Origin: UBA7236 sp964463165
GTDB taxonomy: Bacteria > Bacteroidota > Bacteroidia > Chitinophagales > BACL12
Length of the DNA: 64,000 bases
Direction: 5' to 3'
NCBI GenBank assembly: GCA_964463165.1
Contig: CAYXBK010000002.1
Span: 235,672 to 299,671, forward strand
Shown here: in pieces, positions 43,417 through 51,119 of the stretch
Layout of the letters: the number at the start of each line of letters is the position of its first letter
How positions within the stretch are numbered: position 1 is the stretch's first letter
Notes under the pieces: generated by a model
Database searches by the model: none
Told to the model about the DNA's origin: nothing
The model's input: only the letters and a program-made list of their open reading frames with translations
Program-made: the position numbers and the translations under genes

Positions 43417-43471
43417 TTCTCAACAAATAAATTAACCTGAAATGAAATTCTCAATAACAAATTGTATGAAT

Positions 43472-43499
43472 CTCCTTTCTCCTTCCTCCTTCCTCCTAT
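43472..43499 (+). repeat. Heptad array, right arm of the S23 cassette
   Basis: Four 7-mers (CTCCTTT, CTCCTTC, CTCCTTC, CTCCTAT) run into the ATG of the next gene at 43498. They are the inverted counterpart of the array at 42981-43008. Confidence 0.8.
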
Positions 43500-43692
43500 G
43501 AGTGATTTCGCCTGGATCGCATTTATCATAATTATTTACCTTCTGGTAATCCGGCCGATGTTTCAGGGAGCGGTAGGTAAACAGATGCCGCCTAAACCGG
43601 GAAATAATACAAGGCCAAATAATAATCCGCCGGGAAAACAACCGGATAAAAAAACCGATGGCGATTACGTAGACTATGAAGAGGTGAAATAA
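43498..43692 (+). CDS. Small single-helix membrane protein (DUF4834-like)
   Basis: A 64-residue protein with one N-terminal membrane helix (WIAFIIIIYLLVIRPMF), then a Pro/Asn/Lys-rich linker and an acidic end DGDYVDYEEVK. This layout matches the small Bacteroidota DUF4834 proteins of unknown function. The ATG at 43498 is chosen. An upstream TTG at 43462 would translate the heptad array and is rejected. The array occupies the place of the ribosome-binding region. Confidence 0.6.
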   Translation: MSDFAWIAFIIIIYLLVIRPMFQGAVGKQMPPKPGNNTRPNNNPPGKQPDKKTDGDYVDYEEVK

Positions 43693-43717
43693 AAATTACT
43701 GGCCCGGGCAGTTTCTG

Positions 43718-44023
43718 TTATTCTTTTTTCCGGGAATATTTCTCATCCCATTTTTCTCTTAAATCTTTTGCAACTTCTTCAAGCTTAGCTGCAACATCTT
43801 TTAAGGCATCTTCGGTTTTTTCCTTTGCATCCACAGCAACATCCATTAATTTCTCCTTGATGCCTTCACTGAGCTTTCCGCCATTTATCATATGATCGAT
43901 TTGCGAATGAAACGATTTCGGCATTTTGCTTTTGAGATATTCAGAAACCGTTTCAATAGATTTTTTTGCCTGCTCATCGCTGATGCCCGCAGATTCTTTT
44001 ATTTTATTGATTAACTCTTGCAT
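43718..44023 (-). CDS. Small helical protein of unknown function
   Basis: A 101-residue protein from the ATG at 44023 (MQELINKIKESAGISDEQAK); a longer reading from 44056 would include repeat DNA and is rejected. The first half (to about residue 60) resembles small helical Bacteroidota proteins with 'GISDEQAKKSIETVSEYLK..MP' motifs. The second half is a charged, Lys/Glu-rich helix, probably a coiled coil (AKEKTEDALKDVAAKLEEVAKDL). There is no signal peptide. Role is unknown. Confidence 0.65.
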   Translation of the reverse strand: MQELINKIKESAGISDEQAKKSIETVSEYLKSKMPKSFHSQIDHMINGGKLSEGIKEKLMDVAVDAKEKTEDALKDVAAKLEEVAKDLREKWDEKYSRKKE

Positions 44024-44039
44024 ATATATTTGATTTTGT

Positions 44040-44067
44040 TCCCACAGAGAACACAAAGTTCACGAAG
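44040..44067 (-). repeat. Period-9 array, copy 1
   Basis: On the reverse strand: CTTCGTGAA, CTTTGTGTT, CTCTGTGGG, then A. It lies just upstream of the small helical gene. A second copy is at 44206-44232. Together with the octamers at 44298-44322 and about 50 nt of diverged shared sequence after each copy, they make up most of the 293-bp gap between the helical gene and fumC. Confidence 0.7.
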
Positions 44068-44205
44068 AAATGGTTCAGAAAAGATGCAGCGAAAAAATAA
44101 AGTCCGATTAAAGCCTGGAAACGCCCATCAGCTTCCCGATAGCTATCAGGACTAATTTGCAAATCAGCCCTACAGATGAGCGTCAGCATAGTTACTAAAT
44201 TTTGT

Positions 44206-44232
44206 TCCCACAAAGAACACAAAAGTCACAAA
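44206..44232 (-). repeat. Period-9 array, copy 2
   Basis: The reverse strand reads TTTGTGACT, TTTGTGTTC, TTTGTGGGA, a three-unit period-9 array. Both copies are followed (forward strand) by an ATGCAGCG...TAAAG stretch and end near GCCCATCAGC, so the shared unit is longer than the array itself. Confidence 0.7.
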
Positions 44233-44297
44233 TATTTGATTGACGAAAAAATGCAGCGCAAGAAAATTAAAGCTGGTTTGCATTCTCCAAAGCCCAT

Positions 44298-44322
44298 CAG
44301 CTAATGAGCTAATTGGCTAATC
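44298..44322 (-). repeat. Period-8 array overlapping the fumC stop
   Basis: Three 8-mers CAGCTAAT, GAGCTAAT, TGGCTAAT on the forward strand. The fumC stop codon (TAG on the reverse strand, 44317-44319) lies inside the last unit. Confidence 0.75.
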
Positions 44323-45717
44323 AATTTTCCCCACCATCTTCACCGGTACCACCCATTCATCAAATTGCTCCGGCGTGAGATAGCCGAGTTCAACTGCAAC
44401 TTCTTTCAACGTTTTATTTTCCTTATGTGCTTTTTGCGCAATTTCAGCAGCTTTATAATATCCGATTTTATTATTTAATGCGGTCACGAGCATAAGCGAA
44501 TTATCGACGTGTTTTTTAATATTTGCTTCTATCGGTTCAATTCCGGTTGCGCATTTATCATTGAAGGAAACACATGCATCACCGATCAATCTTGCGCTGT
44601 GCAGGAAATTATAGATCATCATCGGCTTAAAAACATTTAATTCAAAATGCCCTGTTGCACCGCCGATATTAATTGCAACATCATTTCCCATCACCTGTGC
44701 TGCCACCATCGTTAATGCTTCACATTGAGTCGGGTTTACTTTTCCCGGCATAATGGATGAACCGGGTTCGTTATCCGGAATATGAATTTCACCGATACCA
44801 CTGCGAGGGCCTGATGAAAGCATACGAATATCATTTGCAATTTTCATCAAACTCACGGCAACTGTTTTTAATGCTCCATGCGCTTCCACAATTGCATCAT
44901 GTGCTGCCAATGCTTCGAATTTATTTTCTGCAGTGATAAATGGTAAACCGGTAACAGCAGCAATATTTCTTGCGACGAGTTCACTGTATCCTTCCGGTGT
45001 ATTTATTCCCGTGCCCACCGCAGTTCCACCCAATGCAAGTTCACTCAAATGTGCAAGCGAATTTTTAATTGCTTTCAATCCATGATTGAGTTGCGAAACA
45101 TAACCGCTCATTTCCTGACCGAGTGTAAGTGGCGTTGCATCCATAAAATGTGTCCGGCCGATCTTCACCACTTTCATAAATGCTTTTGATTTTGCATCTA
45201 GTGTATTTCTCAATTTTTCAATTCCGGGAATTGTGCATTCCATTAAAATTTTATATGCCGCAATATGCATTGCCGTCGGGAAAGTATCGTTGCTAGACTG
45301 CGATTTATTTACATCGTCGTTCGGATGAATTATTTTTTTCTCATCCATTAAACTTCCGCCTTTCAATACATGCGCACGATAAGCAATCACTTCATTCACA
45401 TTCATATTGCTCTGGGTTCCGCTGCCTGTCTGCCAGACAACCAATGGAAACTGATCATTTAATGTTCCCGCAAGTATTTCATCGCATACGGTTGAAATAA
45501 TATCCGATTTTTCTTTATCCAAAACACCTAGCTGCTGATTGGTAATTGCAGCCGCTTTTTTCAGATAAGCAAATGCCGCAATAATTTCTTTCGGCATTTT
45601 ATTAATATCTTCTGCAATTTTAAAATTATCAATGGACCGTTGCGTTTGTGCACCCCAATAAACATCGGCGGGAACTTCAACAGTGCCCATGGTGTCTTTT
45701 TCATTCCTAAATGTCAT
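44317..45717 (-). CDS. fumC: Class II fumarate hydratase
   Basis: Fumarase C, the iron-independent TCA-cycle enzyme interconverting fumarate and malate. It has 466 residues, the normal length. Motifs: TQRSIDNFKIAE near residue 30, GSGTQSNMNVNEVIA near 97-111, SSNDTFPTAMHIAAY near 140, KIGRTHFMDATPLTLGQE near 186, TAVGTGINTP, and the superfamily signature PGSSIMPGKVNPTQCEAL. The final residue and stop are encoded by a period-8 array. It is downstream of frr on the same strand, after a 71-bp gap. Confidence 0.96.
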   Translation of the reverse strand: MTFRNEKDTMGTVEVPADVYWGAQTQRSIDNFKIAEDINKMPKEIIAAFAYLKKAAAITNQQLGVLDKEKSDIISTVCDEILAGTLNDQFPLVVWQTGSGTQSNMNVNEVIAYRAHVLKGGSLMDEKKIIHPNDDVNKSQSSNDTFPTAMHIAAYKILMECTIPGIEKLRNTLDAKSKAFMKVVKIGRTHFMDATPLTLGQEMSGYVSQLNHGLKAIKNSLAHLSELALGGTAVGTGINTPEGYSELVARNIAAVTGLPFITAENKFEALAAHDAIVEAHGALKTVAVSLMKIANDIRMLSSGPRSGIGEIHIPDNEPGSSIMPGKVNPTQCEALTMVAAQVMGNDVAINIGGATGHFELNVFKPMMIYNFLHSARLIGDACVSFNDKCATGIEPIEANIKKHVDNSLMLVTALNNKIGYYKAAEIAQKAHKENKTLKEVAVELGYLTPEQFDEWVVPVKMVGKID

Positions 45718-45788
45718 ATAGCGATAGGTAAGTAGTAAAAATAAAATATAATTAATATTGCTTGTCCCGGGATTCTTAATTCCATTTA

Positions 45789-46355
45789 TTACACCGTCAT
45801 AATCTCATGTTCCTTAACGGTTAAATGTCTGTCCACTTCTGCAATATATTTATCCGTTAATTTCTGAATGTCTCCTTCCGAATCTTTTGCGAGGTCTTCT
45901 GCCAGGCCGTCTTTTTGTAATTTTTTCACTTCTTCATTTGCATCTTTTCTGAAATTGCGGATCACAACACGTGTGCTTTCTCCCATATGCTTCACCTGCT
46001 TCACCAATTCTTTTCTGCGCTCTTCCGTTAATGGCGGCATTACAAGACGAATCACATCACCATTATTAATCGGTGTTAATCCGATATTGGCTGCGAGAAT
46101 TGCTTTCTCGATTTCACCAAGCATTTTTTTATCCCAGGCCTGAATTGTAATTGTGCGTGCATCGGGTGTTGCGAGATTGCTTACCTGATTCAGCGGTGAT
46201 TGCACACCATAATAATCCACACGCACTGCATCGAGAATTGCAAGTGTTGCTCTTCCTGCACGCACATGTGATAATTCAACTTCGAGATGTTTAATGGCTT
46301 TTTGCATTTGATCTTCCGCCATTTCGATGATCATATTGAGTTCGTCTTCGTGCAT
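45789..46355 (-). CDS. frr: Ribosome recycling factor
   Basis: RRF splits post-termination ribosomes together with EF-G. It has 188 residues, the normal length. Key stretches: HLEVELSHVRAGRATLAILD, VDYYGVQSPLNQVSNLATPDARTITIQAWDK, IGLTPINNGDVIRLVMPPLTEERRKELVKQVK and RNFRKDANEEVKKLQKDG. It starts 15 bp after pyrH on the same strand, the common pyrH-frr pair, so co-transcription is likely from the pyrH promoter. Confidence 0.97.
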   Translation of the reverse strand: MHEDELNMIIEMAEDQMQKAIKHLEVELSHVRAGRATLAILDAVRVDYYGVQSPLNQVSNLATPDARTITIQAWDKKMLGEIEKAILAANIGLTPINNGDVIRLVMPPLTEERRKELVKQVKHMGESTRVVIRNFRKDANEEVKKLQKDGLAEDLAKDSEGDIQKLTDKYIAEVDRHLTVKEHEIMTV

Positions 46356-46370
46356 ATAAGTTGTAGAATT

Positions 46371-47084
46371 TTATTTTGTAACTAGAGTCCCGACATGGTC
46401 GCCGTTGATCACATTTTTTAAATTGCCTTTTTTATTCATATCAAAAACAATGATCGGCAAATTATTTTCTTCGCATAGTGTAAATGCCGTCATATCCATT
46501 ACGTTTAAATTTTTTGCAATCACTTCCCTGAAAGTGATTTTATCAAATTTTGTTGCAGTAGAATCTTTTTCCGGATCAGCAGAATACACACCGTCCACAC
46601 GTGTTCCTTTTAAAATCACATCTGCCTCCACTTCAATTGCCCGCAAGCTCGCTGCGGTATCTGTTGTAAAATATGGATTACCGGTTCCTGCTCCGAAAAT
46701 CACGATACGGCCTTTTTCCAGATGGCGCATTGCACGCCGGCGTATATAAGGTTCACAGATCTGTTCCATTTTAATTGCAGAAAGCAGCCTGGTATACACA
46801 CCTGCATTTTCCAATGCGCTTTGCAATGCCATTCCATTGATCACGGTTGCGAGCATACCCATATAATCGCCCTGCGCACGGTCGATCCCGGAACCGACAC
46901 CAGCCATACCGCGAAAAATATTTCCGCCTCCAATTACAACTGCCACCTGCACTCCCATTTCGGAAATTTCTTTGATATCAAGGGCATATTGTTTTAATCT
47001 TTCAGGGTCAATTCCGTAATTCTGATTGCCCATCAGCGATTCACCGCTGAGTTTAAGCAATATGCGATGATATTTCAGGCTCAT
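46371..47084 (-). CDS. pyrH: Uridylate kinase
   Basis: UMP kinase (UMP to UDP, pyrimidine nucleotide synthesis). It has 237 residues. Motifs: RILLKLSGESLMG at the N-terminus, VAVVIGGGNIFRGM near residue 50, the acceptor-site region YMGMLATVINGMALQSALE, IFGAGTGNPYFTTDTAASLRA near 130-150, and DVILKGTRVDGVYSADP. Leads the pyrH-frr operon with a TATATTTG box 7 nt upstream of the ATG. Confidence 0.97.
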   Translation of the reverse strand: MSLKYHRILLKLSGESLMGNQNYGIDPERLKQYALDIKEISEMGVQVAVVIGGGNIFRGMAGVGSGIDRAQGDYMGMLATVINGMALQSALENAGVYTRLLSAIKMEQICEPYIRRRAMRHLEKGRIVIFGAGTGNPYFTTDTAASLRAIEVEADVILKGTRVDGVYSADPEKDSTATKFDKITFREVIAKNLNVMDMTAFTLCEENNLPIIVFDMNKKGNLKNVINGDHVGTLVTK

Positions 47085-47091
47085 GTTGTCG

Positions 47092-47099
47092 CAAATATA
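47092..47099 (-). promoter_or_regulatory. -7 box of pyrH-frr
   Basis: The reverse strand reads TATATTTG, separated by 7 nt from the pyrH ATG at 47084, implying a leader of only a few bases. Confidence 0.5.
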
Positions 47100-47164
47100 A
47101 AAAGAAGTGATGAGTGTTGAGCTGTTTAGATGCTGTAAAACGATGGTTCAGAGCGGGAAACGGC

Positions 47165-48040
47165 CTATTCTTTTTTTGCAGCAGGGTAAATTTCCTGATG
47201 CAAAAAATCGTGCGGAAATTTTTCATCATGCGGAAATCCCAATTCAATATCCCGGCCGGATGCAGGGATATAATTTGTATGAAATAAATAATCCCAAATA
47301 CTCAGGCTGATCCCGAAATTATTTCCATACGGAAATTGAGCGGGATATTCTTTTGCGTGGTGCCAGATATGCATTTGCGGATTATTCAGAATATATTTCA
47401 GCGGACCCAGCGGAATATTGATATTGGAATGATTAAAATGGCCGATCACAAGTGCGATCATATTTGCGATGAGGTAATCCTGAATTCCGAAACCCAGCAT
47501 AGCAAGCGGCACATATTGAATTGTGCGGTACACAATATTTTCCATCCAGTGAAAACGGAGATGCGCTGCAAATCCCATCTCTTTAACGCTATGGTGAATT
47601 TTATGAAACTGCCAGAGAAATTTATTCCGGTGCAAAAGAATATGTGTGCACCATTGAATAAAATCCTTCAGCAAAAATGCAAAGGTCAGTTTGAGCCAAA
47701 CGGGCAAGGCGGCAATTTCGATGGCAATTCCGTTTCGAATTCCAAAGAGTGCAAGAAAATCATTGAATAATTGCACACCGATATTCGTAAGTGCATAAAA
47801 ACCGATCAGCGAAAAAAGAAAGCAATTAAAAAACATATAAAATGCATCGAGCCAGAAATCCTGCCTGATGATCTTTTGATTTTTCCGCCATGGAAACACA
47901 ATTTCCAAAAACCAGAAAAGCAGGGAAACTGCAATAAGCCAGTAAAAAAAATTACCCCAATGCGGATGTACTATTTCATGGCTTAAATAATTCCAGTAAT
48001 CGGAAAATGAATCAAGGAGAACAGCTATGTACTTTTGCAT
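47165..48040 (-). CDS. Fatty acid hydroxylase / sterol desaturase family protein
   Basis: A 291-residue integral membrane protein of the di-iron fatty-acid-hydroxylase superfamily. Four or five membrane segments surround the His clusters THILLHRNKFLWQFHKIHHS, FNHSNI and PQMHIWHH, expected iron ligands. Bacteroidota relatives often act on lipids or carotenoids. The substrate is not deducible. It stands alone between pyrH and the rhodanese gene. Confidence 0.88.
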   Translation of the reverse strand: MQKYIAVLLDSFSDYWNYLSHEIVHPHWGNFFYWLIAVSLLFWFLEIVFPWRKNQKIIRQDFWLDAFYMFFNCFLFSLIGFYALTNIGVQLFNDFLALFGIRNGIAIEIAALPVWLKLTFAFLLKDFIQWCTHILLHRNKFLWQFHKIHHSVKEMGFAAHLRFHWMENIVYRTIQYVPLAMLGFGIQDYLIANMIALVIGHFNHSNINIPLGPLKYILNNPQMHIWHHAKEYPAQFPYGNNFGISLSIWDYLFHTNYIPASGRDIELGFPHDEKFPHDFLHQEIYPAAKKE

Positions 48041-48125
48041 GACGATTTATTCTGCACTGCAAATGTAAAATTGTAAGATGAAACTGCTTGTGATGGAAAT
48101 CACAAAAGCCGCAAACTAAGATCAA

Positions 48126-48650
48126 TTATTCGTATGCTTTCTCACCATTTGTGAGCCAAACACCCCAGGTATTTGAGTAGGGATGAATTTTATTTGTAGG
48201 CTGCTCCTGCATATCCACCACCGGGTTCGCATCATTTACCCATTCGAAAATACCGCCATATAAATTTTGCACATGGAGATAGCCGGCTGCAACCAATTTT
48301 TCAGAAATTTTTTCACTTCTGTAACCAACTGAGCAGTAAACCACAATATTTTCATCTTTCGGAATTGAATCCACCCTTGCAAGCTGAAAATCATCATAGC
48401 CAACCCAAATTGCATTTTTGATATGGCTCACTTTAAATTCTTCGTATGCTCTTGCGTCAAGGACAACAGTATGTCCTGAATTTTTAAATGAATCAACTGA
48501 TATTTCATTTACATCATGGCTTAATAAACTGCTCAGCATCAGATCATAGGCTTTGTTGCCGACGTGTGTCTGGGCAATCAGGTTTTTACAGGTCAGAAAA
48601 ACCGATAGTAACAGCATCGGCAAAACCAGGATATAAAACTTCTTATTCAT
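48126..48650 (-). CDS. Exported rhodanese-domain protein
   Basis: A 174-residue protein from the ATG at 48650 (MNKKFYILVLPMLLLSVFLT); an upstream GTG is less likely. The N-terminal signal peptide ends near LIAQ. A single rhodanese domain follows: VVLDARAYEEFKVSHIKNAI, the active-site loop VYCSVGYRS (Cys near 106) and AGYLHVQNLYGGIFEWVN. It is probably a periplasmic sulfur-transfer protein. It follows a TSUP sulfur-anion exporter by about 30 bp on the same strand, a linkage consistent with sulfur handling. Confidence 0.88.
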   Translation of the reverse strand: MNKKFYILVLPMLLLSVFLTCKNLIAQTHVGNKAYDLMLSSLLSHDVNEISVDSFKNSGHTVVLDARAYEEFKVSHIKNAIWVGYDDFQLARVDSIPKDENIVVYCSVGYRSEKISEKLVAAGYLHVQNLYGGIFEWVNDANPVVDMQEQPTNKIHPYSNTWGVWLTNGEKAYE

Positions 48651-48680
48651 TTTAAAAGCAAATGACACAATGATATAACT

Positions 48681-49484
48681 CTAAGGTTTTAAATAAAATT
48701 CATTTACGATCATAAACACTGCCATGAAAAGCACAAACCAGCCGAACAGGATTTTTAGTTTCAGGTTATTCACTCTTTTCGCAAAATAGCTGCCTGCTAA
48801 AATACCTGTTGCAGTTACTAAAATAAAAAACAAGAGGAATTTCCAGTGTATCACCTGATGTAACTGGAGGGATGAAAAAAATCCGACAAATGAATTCAGG
48901 CTAATTATGCAAAGTGAAGTGCCTATCGCCTTTTTAATCGGCAGTCGGGCGAATAAAATAAGGGCGGGCGTTATTAAAAATCCGCCTCCCACGCCGGCAA
49001 ATGCGATAATTATTCCAACACCAAATCCAAACAACATGAGGTAAGGTAAACTCGGCATACGGGCATTTACATCTTCCTTTGTTTTTGCCCGTCCTGATAA
49101 GATCATTGAAACCCCGGATATTGCCATTATTATCGCGAAGAAAATCAGAATAAAAATGTTTTTTGTAATTACTACGCCATCTACAGAAAATAAACTTTCC
49201 GGTATCAATGGAATTAAAAATGTCCGGATCGAATAAATTGAAATCACCCCTGATATTGCAAAATAAAGTGCGGGCCATATTTTAACTGTTCGCTCGCGAA
49301 TATGCTGAACAGCGCCAATTAACGCAGTGCTGCCGATAATAAAAAATGAATAGGTGGTTGCCTGAAGCGGTTCAATTTTGAATAGATAAATAAGTACGGG
49401 TATTGCGATAATTGAGCCGCCGGCGCCTAATATACCCAGTGATAAACCAACTAATAAAGCGCCTAAATATCCAAGTAATTCCAT
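48681..49484 (-). CDS. TSUP (TauE/SafE) family anion exporter
   Basis: A 267-residue membrane protein with about eight helices and the TSUP repeat pattern: LGYLGALLVGLSLGILGAGGSIIAIPVLIYL at the start and FGFGVGIIIAFAGVGGGFLITPALILF in the second half, with conserved GxGGGxxxxP motifs in both halves. Family members export sulfite, sulfoacetate or related anions. Pairing with the rhodanese supports a sulfur role. Its ATG immediately follows a strong terminator hairpin. Confidence 0.88.
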   Translation of the reverse strand: MELLGYLGALLVGLSLGILGAGGSIIAIPVLIYLFKIEPLQATTYSFFIIGSTALIGAVQHIRERTVKIWPALYFAISGVISIYSIRTFLIPLIPESLFSVDGVVITKNIFILIFFAIIMAISGVSMILSGRAKTKEDVNARMPSLPYLMLFGFGVGIIIAFAGVGGGFLITPALILFARLPIKKAIGTSLCIISLNSFVGFFSSLQLHQVIHWKFLLFFILVTATGILAGSYFAKRVNNLKLKILFGWFVLFMAVFMIVNEFYLKP

Positions 49485-49519
49485 AAAAAAAAATCCCGTC
49501 CACCTAATGTTGGACGGGG
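49485..49519 (-). terminator. Intrinsic terminator abutting the TSUP start codon
   Basis: On the reverse strand CCCGTCC pairs with GGACGGG (forward 49512-49518 and 49495-49501), followed by an A and nine T residues (49493 to 49485). It is 23 nt past the stop of the POT gene and ends directly at the TSUP ATG (49484). A TAATTTTG box lies just upstream of the hairpin (49520-49527). Confidence 0.85.
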
Positions 49520-49527
49520 CAAAATTA
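49520..49527 (-). promoter_or_regulatory. Possible -7 box of the TSUP gene
   Basis: The reverse strand reads TAATTTTG (TAnnTTTG) directly before the terminator-like hairpin. If used, the hairpin would be the TSUP 5' leader. Confidence 0.3.
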
Positions 49528-49541
49528 TTTATATCTGCAAA

Positions 49542-51068
49542 CTATCTTGTACTTCCCATCAACTTTTTAATCACAGGCGATAAAATGATTAATGCCACAC
49601 CTGCAATAAGGGCATAAATCCCCAATTGCTCGTAACCATTTGTATAAGAAGTTAATTTTTCCATTGCCGTCGCATTATCATCTGCCGTGCTCATGCCTGC
49701 ACCGAGTAAGCCTGCCACGTATTGTCCGTAGGCACTTGCGAGAAACCACATCCCCATCATTAAACCCTGCATGGGTTGCGGAGATAATTTTGTCATCAGT
49801 GATAATCCGATGGGCGATAAACATAATTCACCAAATGTGATCACAAAATATCCGAGCGTGAAAATTTCGAGTGATGTTAATCCCTGGTCATCTGCAAAAT
49901 TAATTGTGGAATAAAAAACAAAAAATGCAACACCGAGTAATAAAAAACCCAGACCGAATTTCATTCCGGCATTTGGTTCTTTTTTTCTTTTAGCGAGCCA
50001 GATCCAAAGCAGACCCAATATAGGTGCAAAAATGATTACGAATAATGAGTTCGCAGAATTATTCACGACATTCGGATCGAGTTTAATTCCCAGGAACGAA
50101 TCATGTAAATTATTAAATGCAAATAAAGCGAGTGAACCGCCGCTTTGTTCGAAAAATGCCCAGAAGAAAATACTGAAAACAATAAATATTAATGCAGCAA
50201 TTAATTTCCTGTTTTCTTCCCGGCTGTATTTTGTCATTTCATAAAATACATAAAACAACGCAGCAGGGCCGACAATATACATTACCATATCGGTATAATT
50301 GCTGTTCTTCACAAGAATCAAAATAATCGGAATTGTAATTAATGAACCGACATAAGTTGCAATTTCATACATTCTTCTTTTGTTCATCGGCACATTTGAT
50401 TTAAACGGAGATAAACCAATCGGCCCGAGTTCTTTTTGTGTGAAGAAGAAAATAATAATACTGATGGCCATTGCAATTCCCACCAATGCGAAGGCAATAC
50501 TCCATGAAACATGTAAACCAACCCATACCATAATAATACCGCCGAGTAAAGCGCCGAGATTAATGCCTGAATAAAATAAACTAAATCCGGCATCTCTCCT
50601 GCTGTCGCCATCATGATATAATTGCCCCACCATGGATGATATATTCGGTTTAAAAAATCCGGTTCCGATAATAGAGAAACAAATACCGATATAAAAGAAT
50701 TGTTCGGGTGATGCCGCGATGATAAATCCGCCGGCTACCATCATAATGGCGCCCCAGAATAATGATTTCCTGAAGCCGAGAATTTTATCTGCAAACAAAC
50801 CACCAATAAAAGTAAATGCGTAAACAAATGCCTGGATTGCGCCGTATTGTAAATTCGCCGCCTTGTCCGTTAAACCAAGCTGGCTCGCCATAAAAACGGT
50901 GAGCATGCCACGCATGCCGTAGAAACAAAAACGCTCCCACATTTCAACAGTAAATAAATACCAGAGTTGTTTCGGATATTTTCCGGTAAACGACCGGATA
51001 CGGTCTAATGCGGGGTCAATTCCATCGGGCAGTTTTTCTTCCCGGATCTCATCGATTGGTTCGCTCAT
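49542..51068 (-). CDS. POT family proton-dependent oligopeptide transporter (1 of 3)
   Basis: A 508-residue major-facilitator-type peptide symporter. PTR2 signatures: WYLFTVEMWERFCFYGMRG near residue 35-55, FADKILGFRKSLFWG, and FSLFYSGINLGALLG near 165. About 12-14 membrane helices. Unlike its two neighbours it lacks a long soluble insert after helix 8. It is the last of three same-strand POT genes, the others being 51120-52766 and 52796-54511. Confidence 0.93.
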   Translation of the reverse strand: MSEPIDEIREEKLPDGIDPALDRIRSFTGKYPKQLWYLFTVEMWERFCFYGMRGMLTVFMASQLGLTDKAANLQYGAIQAFVYAFTFIGGLFADKILGFRKSLFWGAIMMVAGGFIIAASPEQFFYIGICFSIIGTGFFKPNISSMVGQLYHDGDSRRDAGFSLFYSGINLGALLGGIIMVWVGLHVSWSIAFALVGIAMAISIIIFFFTQKELGPIGLSPFKSNVPMNKRRMYEIATYVGSLITIPIILILVKNSNYTDMVMYIVGPAALFYVFYEMTKYSREENRKLIAALIFIVFSIFFWAFFEQSGGSLALFAFNNLHDSFLGIKLDPNVVNNSANSLFVIIFAPILGLLWIWLAKRKKEPNAGMKFGLGFLLLGVAFFVFYSTINFADDQGLTSLEIFTLGYFVITFGELCLSPIGLSLMTKLSPQPMQGLMMGMWFLASAYGQYVAGLLGAGMSTADDNATAMEKLTSYTNGYEQLGIYALIAGVALIILSPVIKKLMGSTR

Positions 51069-51119
51069 GATTTATTTTGTTTAGAATTGAATAAATAAAT
51101 TTATAATAATTAAAAAAAA

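Noticed and set aside
43462..43497. Longer start (TTG) for the DUF4834-like protein
   Set aside because: It would translate the heptad array; the ATG at 43498 begins a normal short membrane protein.
42981..43499. S23 gene as an intervening sequence of a 23S rRNA gene
   Set aside because: No rRNA sequence flanks it; the neighbours are carB and a small membrane protein gene.
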